Below are positions 50,751-59,244 of a stretch of 64,000 bases of DNA, one piece after another; positions within the stretch are counted from its first letter, which is position 1; every line of letters begins with the position of its first letter. The position numbers and the translations under genes were made by a program. Below the pieces are notes generated by a model, which worked only from the letters and a program-made list of their open reading frames with translations, did no database searches and had not been told where the DNA came from. Source of the stretch: Alphaproteobacteria bacterium. GTDB taxonomy: Bacteria; Pseudomonadota; Alphaproteobacteria; Caulobacterales; Hyphomonadaceae. The DNA lies in the NCBI GenBank assembly GCA_016125405.1, contig WGLW01000023.1, forward strand, positions 1-64,000, in the 5' to 3' direction.

Positions 50751-50784
50751 TCCCGGCTCTTCACTTCGCTGCGGCCGGGATGAC
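50751..50784. repeat. Dispersed palindromic repeat, copy B
   Basis: The reverse complement of the 18-base core in copy A lies at 50767-50784. TCCCGGC (50751-50757) and GCCGGGA (50774-50780) form a hairpin. It lies in the gap between the S9 peptidase and the di-heme peroxidase. Confidence 0.72.
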
Positions 50785-50818
50785 CGTGGTGGGACGATGT
50801 GTCGAAGGGTATGTCAGT

Positions 50819-51826
50819 TCAGCAGCCGGGCCTGGGCAGGCTGAAGCGGGGGTCGCGGATGAAGGCGTCGTCGGTGAGTGACTGGAGGAAGGCGATCAGG
50901 TCGTCCGTTTCGGCGGTGTTGGGCGCGGTGGCGCCGAGGGCTGCATCGCGCCCCGGGGTGTTGCGATAGTGGGCGGCGATGGCGTCTTCCAGCGTCGCGG
51001 CGGAGCCGTCGTGGAGATAGGGCGCGGTGAGCGCGACATTGCGCAGGCTGGGCGTGCGGAAGCGGCCCGCGTCGGCCGTCCGGTGCGTCGTTTCGTAGAG
51101 CCCCGCGTCGGACAACGCCGCGCCGCTCTCGCCGATGTTGTGGAAGGCGCGGGACGGATCGGCGGACGCCTCGGTCGTATCCGTGAAGTCCGGGCCGGAA
51201 TGGCATGAGGCGCAGTTGAACGTCTTGCCGGCGAACAGCGCGGCGCCGCGCTGCGCGTTTGCCGGCAGCGCATCCGCCTCGCTCGCGCGCCAGCGGTCGT
51301 AGGGCGCACTGCGCGAGGTCAACGTCCGCTCGAACGCCGCGAGAGCTTCGGCGACATCGGGCACAGTGATTGCGCCATCGCCCGGAAAGGCGCGCGCGAA
51401 CATCGCGACGTAGCAGGGATCGCCGCCGAGGCGGCGCGCCAGTTCCGCCTCCTTGCCCTTCATGCCCATCTCGACCGGATGATCGCCCGCGAACGGAACA
51501 AGGACCTGCGCCTCCAGCGATCGCAGTCCCGGGTCCGCCCAGGTGAGCGAGGAAAAGCCCGCGACGTTGGCGAGGCCCGGCACGTTGCGGCGGCCCGGTT
51601 CGCCTGTGACGCCCGGATGCGTGCGGTTGGTTTCGGCGAAGGCGTGTTTCTGTTCGTGGCAGGTGGCGCACGACATCGTGCCGTCGATGGAGAGGTCGGC
51701 GTCGTAGAAGAGGCGCCGGCCGAGGTCTGCGCGGGCTGAGGCCTTGCCGGATGCGTCATCCGGCGGCGCGGCGGCGGCGAGCCCCGCCAGCACGCAGGCG
51801 GCGGCGACGGCTGGAAGCAGCTTCAC
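50819..51826 (-). CDS. Di-heme cytochrome c peroxidase (MauG/MbnH-like)
   Basis: 335 residues: signal peptide (VKLLPAVAAACVLAGLAAAA), first heme motif CATCH in GTMSCATCHEQKHAFAE, second CASCH in FNCASCHSGPDFTD, and SLRNVALTAPYLHDG near the end. The two-heme layout is that of bacterial cytochrome c peroxidases and their MauG/MbnH relatives that oxidise tryptophans. The start is GTG at 51826, overlapping the stop of the upstream small gene (GTGA). Its hemes depend on the Ccm system. Confidence 0.9.
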   Translation of the reverse strand: MKLLPAVAAACVLAGLAAAAPPDDASGKASARADLGRRLFYDADLSIDGTMSCATCHEQKHAFAETNRTHPGVTGEPGRRNVPGLANVAGFSSLTWADPGLRSLEAQVLVPFAGDHPVEMGMKGKEAELARRLGGDPCYVAMFARAFPGDGAITVPDVAEALAAFERTLTSRSAPYDRWRASEADALPANAQRGAALFAGKTFNCASCHSGPDFTDTTEASADPSRAFHNIGESGAALSDAGLYETTHRTADAGRFRTPSLRNVALTAPYLHDGSAATLEDAIAAHYRNTPGRDAALGATAPNTAETDDLIAFLQSLTDDAFIRDPRFSLPRPGC

Positions 51827-52395
51827 GGCGCCCTGGTGATCAGCACGCCGACTCGATCGCCCGCGTTGGCGGAAATCTGCAGCACATAGGCGCCGGGCTG
51901 GAGCGCAAACGACACCACCTTGCGGATCGAGGAGCAGGCCGGCCCGTGGCCATGATCGCTGGAGTCGATCGCCTCGCCGTTCTTCAGCACGTCGATCCAC
52001 GCGCCGGAACCGAGCGCGACGCGGTAGGTTCCCGCTTCGCTGATGGTGAAGCCCAGCAGTCCGCCGTGCGCAACCGAGCCGCCGGGCTTTTCCGGCTGGG
52101 CGGCATAGGCCACCTGTCGCGTGGGATGAAGCGCGGCGTTAACAGCGACGCCCGGCTGCACCGCGGCGGCGGAGAGGCCCTTCGCGTCGGCGGCGGAGGC
52201 GATGTCTGTCTTGTGCGTCCAGGCCGCAAGGTCGGCCGGAAGCGCTGTATCCGTCGTGGCGCAGGCCGGGGCCGCGCCTTCTCCGTCGGCCGGCGGCGTC
52301 TGCGCTAGGCCTGCGAGCGGCGCACAGGCAAAGGCGGCAGCGGCGAGCGCAAATCGCAATGTCATGGGGACGGGCATAGGCATGGGCATTGGCAT
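51823..52395 (-). CDS. Small secreted protein partnered with the di-heme peroxidase
   Basis: 190 residues from the outermost ATG, or 180 from the ATG at 52365, which gives a clean signal peptide (MTLRFALAAAAFACAPLAGL). The body has GKSVAHG-like and HGGLLGFTISEAGTYRVALG, GSGAWIDVLKNGE and HGHGPACSSIRKVV. Such proteins in sphingomonads are sometimes labelled homogentisate dioxygenase without reason (recall). Its His-rich HGHGPAC segment could bind a metal. Coupled to the peroxidase; a copy of the 24-bp palindrome lies just upstream. Confidence 0.7.
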   Translation of the reverse strand: MPMPMPMPVPMTLRFALAAAAFACAPLAGLAQTPPADGEGAAPACATTDTALPADLAAWTHKTDIASAADAKGLSAAAVQPGVAVNAALHPTRQVAYAAQPEKPGGSVAHGGLLGFTISEAGTYRVALGSGAWIDVLKNGEAIDSSDHGHGPACSSIRKVVSFALQPGAYVLQISANAGDRVGVLITRAP

Positions 52396-52402
52396 AAGCC
52401 TT

Positions 52403-52426
52403 CGCTATCTTTCACGACGTATAGCG
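52403..52426. promoter_or_regulatory. 24-bp palindrome, copy 1
   Basis: CGCTAT (52403-52408), 12 bases, ATAGCG (52421-52426). It lies 38 bases upstream of the preferred ATG (52365) of the small secreted-protein gene. Same architecture as two copies upstream of the TonB receptor at 52467-54611. Confidence 0.72.
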
Positions 52427-52466
52427 ATATACACCGGACGAATGGCGCCGTCATCCACCCTGCCGC

Positions 52467-54611
52467 TCAGTTGCGGAGCCTCAGCGACAGATAGACGTTC
52501 CGCCCCTCTTCCGGGAAACCATCGACAAGCTGGTAGTTGGCGTCGCCAATGTTGCGGACGCCCGCCAGCAGCGAGACATTCGGCGAGAGCGTCCAGTCGG
52601 CTGCGAGGTTGAGCAGCGTGTAGTCGCCCGTCTTGTAGAATTGCGGCGGGGTGATCGCGGAACTGGACGTGACCGTCCAGCGGTTCGACGCCGCCTCGAT
52701 GCTGGGCGTTATGGTCAGCGACTGCAGGACGCGCCAGTCGGCATAGAGGAAGAGCTTGTAATCCGGCACGCCCTGCGGACGGAAGGCCGGGTTGGTGGGG
52801 TCGGTGAAGTCGCGGTGGATCCACGTGGCGTTGCCGCCGATGCGCAGCGCGGGCGCGAGATCGGCCGTCGCTTCCAGTTCGGCGCCGTAATAGCTGGCGT
52901 CGCCCGCATTCTTCGTCTGGTTCACCGTGCCGAAGGGCGGGCCGAGCGCGACGGGGATCTGGATCAACGCATCCTGGAGGTCGCTGTAGAAGACCGCGCC
53001 TTCGAAGTGGAGCGCCGCGGCCGGATCGAGCGTTGCGCCGACCTCGTAGTTGGTGGCGCGCTCGGGGCCGACATCCGGGTTGGGCACGGCGGTCCCGAAG
53101 CGCGAGGAGAAGCGCTCGAAGATGGTGGGGAAGCGCGTGCGCGAGGAGACGCTGACGTGCATCCGCGCGCGCGGATCGATGCGCCAGACAAGCGCCGCCT
53201 GCCCGTTCAGCGCATGCATGTCCTTCAGCGGATAATCCACCGGGGTGAAGACGATGGTGGAGTTGGCGATCGTTGTGCCCGTCGCCGACACGCTGATGTC
53301 GTTGGCGGTTTTCAGGTCGGTCCAGTCGTAGGAGAGGCCGGTCACAAGATCGACGTTGGGGCCGAGCTTCTGCACGTCTTCGGCGGCGATGGAGTAAGTG
53401 TCTTCCTTGTCCTGCTGCCACGGCTCGGCATAGGGCGCGAAGGCGAATGGCGCGCCGGAGGGCGGCGTGCGCGTGTAGCCGAGCTGGCGTTCGCGATGCT
53501 CGTCGTTGCGGAAATGGACAGCGCTGGTGAGCGTGTTGGACGGGGCGATGGTCCACGCCAGCGTCGCTTCGGCGCCCCAGGCGGTGTCGTCGTAATACGA
53601 GTTGAACGCCTTGGGCAGCGATTGTGTGGTCTGGCTGGCGTCGTCATAGGCCGAGAGCAGGTTCTGGAAGCCGTTGCGGTAGATGCGCGTCTTCAGGTTG
53701 AGGTTCGGCGCAAGTTGCGTGCGCGAGAGAAAATAGACGCTGTCGATGTCCCAGTAGGGCCAGCTCCAGTACCGGCCGCTTGTGGTGTCGGACACGTGAT
53801 AGGGCGCGTTCTTGGCGCCGGACTGGCGGATGTAGCTGATGGCGTATTCATCGGTGTCGTTGGGCGTCCACCCGGCCTTGAGATTGACGCGCCAGTCGTT
53901 GCTGGAGGAATGCTCGCGCGAGCCGCCATCCTCGAGCGCGGGAACGACAGGCGTGAAATCGTTCGAGAGCGTGAAGTTTCCGCGCCGCGAAATGTCGCCG
54001 GATGCCTGGGCGTAGAACTTGTCCTGCTTCGTGCCGAGAAGCGCGGAATAGGTGTTGCCCGTCCAGTCGAGGTCGCGGTCGCCGGTGAGCGTGGCGTCGA
54101 ATTCGGCCTCGAAGGGTTTTGACGGCTTGCGGGTGACGAGGTTGATCGCGCCGCCCAGGCCGCCGGGGCCGTCGAGAACGGACGTGTAGCCCTTGCCGAC
54201 CTGCACCTCGGCGATGTCGGCGGTGAGGAAGCGGCCGAAATCGATGCGGTTGTCGGCGGGAAGGAAGACGCGCACGCCGTCGATCGAGAGCGTGGTCTGG
54301 AAGCGGTCGAAGCCGCGGACGTATATCAGCCGTTCGTTGCGCGAGCCGCCGGTGTTGGAGGCGACGGCGCCGGGGACGAGGTCGATCGCCTGGTCGACAG
54401 TCTGCGCATCGAGCTTGCGCATGTCCGCCGCGCCAATGTCCGAACCGCCAATGTGCTGGCCTTCGCTGTCGCTCGGCGCTGCGGAAATGCGGCCGAGGAC
54501 AAACACAGTGTCTGACGCATCCTGGTCGGGCGCCGTCTGCGCCAAAGCGGGGACCGGCGCCGCCAGCATACCCGCCACCAGCGCTGCGCGCCCTGCTCCG
54601 CCCAGCCTCAT
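52467..54611 (-). CDS. TonB-dependent outer-membrane receptor (operator-linked)
   Basis: 714 residues: signal peptide (AALVAGMLAAPVPALAQ), plug (DIGAADMRKLDAQTVDQAID, ERLIYVRGFDRFQTTLSIDG, GGLGGAINLVTRKPSKP) and a barrel ending GRNVYLSLRLRN. Shares its upstream palindrome with the secreted protein/di-heme unit 3' of it, so the three genes are probably expressed together. Metal or metal-chelate uptake (perhaps copper) is a guess from the di-heme partner. No His/Cys-rich loop stands out. Confidence 0.92.
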   Translation of the reverse strand: MRLGGAGRAALVAGMLAAPVPALAQTAPDQDASDTVFVLGRISAAPSDSEGQHIGGSDIGAADMRKLDAQTVDQAIDLVPGAVASNTGGSRNERLIYVRGFDRFQTTLSIDGVRVFLPADNRIDFGRFLTADIAEVQVGKGYTSVLDGPGGLGGAINLVTRKPSKPFEAEFDATLTGDRDLDWTGNTYSALLGTKQDKFYAQASGDISRRGNFTLSNDFTPVVPALEDGGSREHSSSNDWRVNLKAGWTPNDTDEYAISYIRQSGAKNAPYHVSDTTSGRYWSWPYWDIDSVYFLSRTQLAPNLNLKTRIYRNGFQNLLSAYDDASQTTQSLPKAFNSYYDDTAWGAEATLAWTIAPSNTLTSAVHFRNDEHRERQLGYTRTPPSGAPFAFAPYAEPWQQDKEDTYSIAAEDVQKLGPNVDLVTGLSYDWTDLKTANDISVSATGTTIANSTIVFTPVDYPLKDMHALNGQAALVWRIDPRARMHVSVSSRTRFPTIFERFSSRFGTAVPNPDVGPERATNYEVGATLDPAAALHFEGAVFYSDLQDALIQIPVALGPPFGTVNQTKNAGDASYYGAELEATADLAPALRIGGNATWIHRDFTDPTNPAFRPQGVPDYKLFLYADWRVLQSLTITPSIEAASNRWTVTSSSAITPPQFYKTGDYTLLNLAADWTLSPNVSLLAGVRNIGDANYQLVDGFPEEGRNVYLSLRLRN

Positions 54612-54626
54612 CCCGCTCTCCCGACT

Positions 54627-54684
54627 CGCTATCTTTGTTCGCGTATAGCGCTAGGCCATGCGCTATCGTTTGGCAACTATAGCG
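54627..54684. promoter_or_regulatory. 24-bp palindrome, copies 2 and 3
   Basis: Copy 2: CGCTAT (54627-54632), N12, ATAGCG (54645-54650). Copy 3: CGCTAT (54661-54666), N12, ATAGCG (54679-54684). They start 34 bases apart, upstream of the TonB receptor start at 54611. Copies 1 and 2 share the first ten bases exactly (CGCTATCTTT); copy 3 reads CGCTATCGTT. Confidence 0.72.
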
Positions 54685-54723
54685 AAGGGCGTGTGCAGAC
54701 GGCTGCGGATGCGGCGGGAAGTC

Positions 54724-55628
54724 TCAGCGGAAGCGGCGTGCGTCGGGAAAGCCCGCGATGTCGACGGCGGGGAGCGAGATCGCCAGCACCTGGCCGTGAT
54801 GCCGGTCGACCGTGTAGATCGTGCGGTCGCCGGCCTTCGACCAGGAGAACGCCTGGCCCTCCGCCTGAAGGCTGATGGTGGCGACGTGGATGAGCACGGG
54901 TCCCATGTCCGGCCTGGCGAGAACGTACATTTCCTGGCGGTCGTGACCCAGCACGTAGAGCAGACCGTCCGGCCCGATGACGCCGCCGGAGGCTGCGTGC
55001 GGCGCCATGCGTTCGAGGATGTCGGCCGGGAACAGCCAGCCGCCAGTACGGCGCCAGTCCGCGTCGAATGTGACCACGCTGGAGAACCTGTGGTCCTTGA
55101 ACGTCAGGCCGCCGGTCTCGTCATAGTGCGCGAAGCCGGCAATCCAGCCGCCATCAAGACGGCCGAACCAGACGAGCGAGCCTTCATCCGTCATGCCGAG
55201 ACTGTGGCTGTCGATATGGGTCATGCGGCGTGCGTCGAAGACTTCGATCGAGGAGCCCATGGGCGTCAGAGAATAGTTCGAGTTGGCGCACCACAGCTTG
55301 CCGGCTTCGGCGAAGCAGCTGTTCATGTGGCGGATCAGGCCATGCGCAGGTCCGGCCCAGCCTGCCTGCAATTCGCCGGTGGCGATATCGTATTTGGCGA
55401 TCATGCTGTTGTCGATCGCATAGAAGCTGTGCGCATCGACCGCCACGCCCTGATCGGCTTCGGGAGCAACATAGGTGCGCACCGTCGTGGCGCTGAGCTG
55501 GAGCGGAGTTGGCGGCTGATAGTCGGCCAGTTCATGCGGGTGCTGGGGCGGCGCGGCTGGCGCCGCCGCCGAGGCGCACCCGGCCAGAAGCGCGCCCGCA
55601 AGAATGGCCGAAACCTGGAAACGTCGCA
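54724..55628 (-). CDS. Lipoprotein with beta-propeller-like body
   Basis: 301 residues: lipoprotein signal MRRFQVSAILAGALLAGCAS (lipobox LAGC), then repeated strands of propeller type (VDAHSFYAIDNSMIAKYDIA, GKLWCANSNYSLTPM, GSLVWFGRLDGGWIAGFAHY, GPDGLLYVLGHDRQEMYVLA). Ligand unknown. The frame opens upstream at 55836, within the receptor end. It follows a TonB receptor by 87 bases and probably works with it. Confidence 0.75.
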
Positions 55629-55651
55629 TGGGCTGGACCTCGAAAAGGAAA

Positions 55652-55691
55652 AGACGGGCGGCGAGCGAACGGGGATCGGTGCGCCGCCCGT
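55652..55691 (-). terminator. Probable terminator of the TonB receptor gene
   Basis: GACGGGCGGC (55652-55661) and GCCGCCCGTC (55682-55691) form a ten-base stem. In the minus direction it is followed by CTTTTCCTTTTCG. It lies 24 bases after the receptor stop and before the lipoprotein start. Confidence 0.6.
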
Positions 55692-55714
55692 CAGGAACGT
55701 CAACCGGGGGCGGG

Positions 55715-58357
55715 CTAGAAGCCCCAGCTGGCGCCGAGATAGACCGAGCGTCCGACATATTCGTACTCGGTATTCCGCCTCTCGACGCCGCCCTGGAATT
55801 CCGTCGTGGGCTCGTCGTTGAGGTTGACCCCCTCAAGGAAGATCTTGAGGTGGTTGTTCAGCGAATAGCTGACCTTCGCATCCAGCCGGCCGAATTCGCC
55901 CTGGTCGAGGCGCTGCGTCGGATCAGAGTTGTTATCGGTCAGATAGCTGGCGTTGTAGGAATAGCTGATCGAGGCGTCGATCGGCCCTTTCTGGTAAAAG
56001 CCGGTCAGCGAATAGGTGCGCTTGGGCTGCCCGGTGAGCGGCTCGGTTCCGCCGCCGATGAGTTTCGACTCGCCATCGACGAAGGTTGCGGCCGCGGAGA
56101 CGCCAAGACCGTCGAACGGCGCCGGCAGGAAGCTGAACTGCGTCTGCGCCGTCAGTTCGAGACCCTTCAGCGTCGCCGACGTGGCGTTCACCGTGGTCGA
56201 CACGTTCAGCACGGTAAGCGCCGATGTGTCGATGCCGGTGAGACCCAGCTGGGCGAGCCGCGCCTGCATGTCGGTCTGGGTGGTGTAGGAGTCGGCCTGC
56301 CCCACAAGCTGGTCGCTGATGTCCTTGTAGAACACGGCGGCGGACAGAACTGTCAGCTGGTTGGGATAGAACTCCACCGAGGCGTCGTAATTCCATGACT
56401 TCCGCGCCACGAGATCGGGGTTGCCGATCGACACGGAGCCTGTCGCGCCGTTTTCCGAATAGGTCGAGCGCGGCGCGATCTGGTCATAGTCCGGCCGGCC
56501 GAGCGCACGGGTGACGGCGCCGCGGATCGCCCAGGCCTGCGTCGGGCGGTAGTTCACCAGCAGCGCAGGCAGGACTTCCGTGTAATCGCCGCCTGCGTTG
56601 ATGCGCGGCGGCGCGGAGGAGCCGTCGAGCAGATAGCCCGAGCTGTCTACCTTGGTGGATTCAACCCGTACGCCGCCGATCACCTGCACCGGACCGAACT
56701 GGCCGACACCCATGCCGTAGCCGGCGTAGATCGTTTCGGTCAGGTCATAGTCGGAGGCATATTCGGAGGTCAGCGTCGAGGCGGCGTTGATCTGGAAATG
56801 CGCGGCATTGGCTGGGTCACGGAGATAGGCGTCCATCGCCCGGTAGTTCATCCAGATGTTCGGCGCTGCTCCGCCCTTGTGGCCGGTCTCGTTGGCGAAC
56901 CCGCCCGACGTGAAGGAGGGATCGGTCGCCAGCGTGATCGGCGTTCCGAGCGGATCGTATTCCACTTCGGAAATGTTCTTGGAGCGGTCTGTCTTCGATC
57001 CCTTCAGGCCGGCCTTGAAGTAGATCATGTCGTTCATGTCCCAGCGCAGGTTGACCTGGCCAATGATCGCATCCTCGTCCATGGTTTCCTTATGGAAGCG
57101 CGCGCGGCGCAGCGGAAACAGGGACGGATCCGTGCGATCCGGCGTGCCGGCGTCGGGCGTGATGGTGACGACGCCGTCGCCATCGACCACAAAGGTGCTT
57201 GGCCCGACCGCGCTCGTGCTTGAGCGCCATTCCCAGTTGTCGTTCGGCGTATCGACATCGTTGTGGTTCGCCTGAACCAGGTAGTCGACCTTGATGTTTC
57301 CGAAGGTGTTGTCGCCGCCGGCGGCGATCGATCCGATGGTCTTGTCGTTGTTCTGGTGCCGGATGTTGGCCAGCACGCGGTCGGTTCCCTGCGTTCCTGT
57401 GGTCGGCGAGGTCAGCGTCACCTTGCCGGGGGTGGTGACGGTCAGGTTCTGCTCATACCGGTTGCGGTGCTGGAACTCGTCCCACGAGCCGTAGAAACCG
57501 CGCACGAAATAGTTCGCGCCCTCGCTCGGCTTCCACTGAAGCGCGCCGTTCACGTTCAGGCGCTTGCGACCGATCGTGTAGTAGTTGTTTTTGACGTCGA
57601 CCGGCAGGAATGTGCCGTCCGGCGCGCCGTCGACCTGGGACCAGGTGTCCTGGTAGACGCCGCGCGCCACGTATTCGCGGGCCGAATAGGAGGCGCCCAG
57701 CAGCCAGCCAAAGGTGTCGCCCACCTTGCCCGAGATGGTGCCGTCAAGCGCGTATGGGTCGAACCCTCCATAGGCGTTCGAATCCGGGCGGATGGCCTCA
57801 TAGCCGTAGCGGCCGCTGGCGTAGCCGTAGAAGCTGTCGGGCCGGTCAAACGGCATCTTGGTTTCAATGTTCACCGTTCCGCCGATGCCCTGCGCGTCCA
57901 TGTCCGGGGTCGGCGTCTTGATCACCTGCACCGCGCCGAGCACGCCGCCGGAAATGATGTCCAGCGGCGCCTGGCGGCCGCCGTCCTGCGTTTCGGGCGA
58001 GCCCATCTGGACGCCGTTGATGGTGACGTTGTTGAGGTCGGACGAGACGCCGCGGATCTGGACGAAGCGGCCCTCGCCTTTCTCGACCAGCATCGACACG
58101 CCGGGAAGCCGGTCGAGGCTTTCGCCGACGTTCTTGTCCGGAAGCTGTCCGAGTTCGTCGCTGCCCAGCGCCTCGATGACGCGGGTGTCGTCCTTCTTCT
58201 GCTCGATCGCTTCCCTGCGGATCAGCGCCGAGCCGGTGACAACCACGACGTCGCCGGCCGGGTCCGGCGCGGCGGCCGGATCAGCGGCCTGGGCGAACGC
58301 CGGCGCGGATGCAAGAATGGCCCCGGCGGAGCCAAACAGAAAATCCCTGAAACGCAT
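55715..58357 (-). CDS. TonB-dependent receptor, Xanthomonas/Caulobacter type (TIGR01782-like)
   Basis: 880 residues: signal peptide (FGSAGAILASAPAFAQA), plug with the family hallmark IRGVSSDLNNVTINGVQMGS and GVLGAVQVIKTPTPDMDAQG, and a barrel ending YVGRSVYLGASWGF. Receptors of this class often take up carbohydrates or oligomers; the ligand here is unknown. The lipoprotein downstream may be its partner. A terminator lies between them, so read-through or separate promoters are both possible. Confidence 0.93.
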   Translation of the reverse strand: MRFRDFLFGSAGAILASAPAFAQAADPAAAPDPAGDVVVVTGSALIRREAIEQKKDDTRVIEALGSDELGQLPDKNVGESLDRLPGVSMLVEKGEGRFVQIRGVSSDLNNVTINGVQMGSPETQDGGRQAPLDIISGGVLGAVQVIKTPTPDMDAQGIGGTVNIETKMPFDRPDSFYGYASGRYGYEAIRPDSNAYGGFDPYALDGTISGKVGDTFGWLLGASYSAREYVARGVYQDTWSQVDGAPDGTFLPVDVKNNYYTIGRKRLNVNGALQWKPSEGANYFVRGFYGSWDEFQHRNRYEQNLTVTTPGKVTLTSPTTGTQGTDRVLANIRHQNNDKTIGSIAAGGDNTFGNIKVDYLVQANHNDVDTPNDNWEWRSSTSAVGPSTFVVDGDGVVTITPDAGTPDRTDPSLFPLRRARFHKETMDEDAIIGQVNLRWDMNDMIYFKAGLKGSKTDRSKNISEVEYDPLGTPITLATDPSFTSGGFANETGHKGGAAPNIWMNYRAMDAYLRDPANAAHFQINAASTLTSEYASDYDLTETIYAGYGMGVGQFGPVQVIGGVRVESTKVDSSGYLLDGSSAPPRINAGGDYTEVLPALLVNYRPTQAWAIRGAVTRALGRPDYDQIAPRSTYSENGATGSVSIGNPDLVARKSWNYDASVEFYPNQLTVLSAAVFYKDISDQLVGQADSYTTQTDMQARLAQLGLTGIDTSALTVLNVSTTVNATSATLKGLELTAQTQFSFLPAPFDGLGVSAAATFVDGESKLIGGGTEPLTGQPKRTYSLTGFYQKGPIDASISYSYNASYLTDNNSDPTQRLDQGEFGRLDAKVSYSLNNHLKIFLEGVNLNDEPTTEFQGGVERRNTEYEYVGRSVYLGASWGF

Positions 58358-58508
58358 TGTCGAATCCCTCCGAGACCCAAACCCGGAGCGGCGACTAGCC
58401 CGTCATCGTAACGGTTCATCGACGGTTGAATGACGTACGCATGAAGGATGTGCGTCGGATGGATGACATGCCCGCGAATGCAGGGCTTGCGTCTGTTGCA
58501 AGAAAAAG

Positions 58509-58534
58509 CCGCCCCGGAGAATTCTCCGGAGCGG
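58509..58534 (-). terminator. Terminator of the RcnB-like gene
   Basis: CCGCCCCGGAGAA and TTCTCCGGAGCGG are 13-base arms with one mismatch and no loop gap, a near-perfect palindrome. In the minus direction it is followed by CTTTTTC. It lies 38 bases after the RcnB-like stop. Confidence 0.75.
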
Positions 58535-58571
58535 TTGTTTTCCAGGCGCCGGGCGCCCACTCCTGCAGGTG

Positions 58572-59102
58572 CTAGTTTATCGCGTTGATGATCACCGAGG
58601 CGATCAGGCCGCCGGCGATGGCCGCCAGGATGAAGTCGCCGCGGTCGTCCTGCACCCAGTGATAGCCGCGCGGCGGAGGCTTCAGGTGGTGGGCGCGATA
58701 ATCGACCACAACATAGCGGTTGGAGTAGTAGCCGAGATGGTCACCGCGCTTCCATGGCTTGTAGCCCAGCGCGAAGCCGCGCTTGTGGTAGGCCGAAGCG
58801 GGCGGCGGGCCGCGATGCCACACGCGGCCGATGTAGTAGCCGTTGTGCTCCCGGGCGTCGTAGCGCGCGTCGTGGCGGTCGTCCCGCCAGTCGTGGCGGG
58901 AATCGTGGCGCGATTCGTAATGCGAGGCGCCGCGATTGTCGTAACGGTCGTCATGACCATTGTCATGGCCCTGGGGCGGGCCGCGGTCGTGATCGCCCTG
59001 GCCGTTGTGCTGACCGTAATTGCCTTGCTGGGCGAGCGCCGGCGCCGTGACCGATCCGGCGAGGAACAGCACAGTGGCGGAGGCAAGAAGCAGACGTTTC
59101 AT
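58572..59102 (-). CDS. RcnB-family secreted protein
   Basis: 176 residues: signal peptide (MKRLLLASATVLFLAGSVTA), a long His/Asp/Arg/Gly-rich region (HDRGPPQGHDNGHDDRYDNR), then GYYIGRVWHRGPPPASAYHK, GDHLGYYSNRYVVVDYRAHH and LKPPPRGYHWVQDDRGDFIL, ending in a hydrophobic helix (AAIAGGLIASVIINAI). The C-terminal part is the RcnB domain, linked in E. coli to nickel/cobalt balance. The metal role here is inferred from family. Confidence 0.85.
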   Translation of the reverse strand: MKRLLLASATVLFLAGSVTAPALAQQGNYGQHNGQGDHDRGPPQGHDNGHDDRYDNRGASHYESRHDSRHDWRDDRHDARYDAREHNGYYIGRVWHRGPPPASAYHKRGFALGYKPWKRGDHLGYYSNRYVVVDYRAHHLKPPPRGYHWVQDDRGDFILAAIAGGLIASVIINAIN

Positions 59103-59244
59103 AACGACGTTCCTTTCGTGTCCATTGCGCTGGCAGCCCCCGGCTTGCACGCGCTGACCCGAATAAACGCCCGAACGGCTGAACGGTGTCCAGACGGCGC
59201 GTTTCAGCGCCGTTCATCTTCGAAAATCGCAGGCGGGACGGGCC

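Noticed and set aside
52641-54122. 493-codon open frame on the plus strand
   Set aside because: Antisense of the TonB receptor; composition of a shadow frame.
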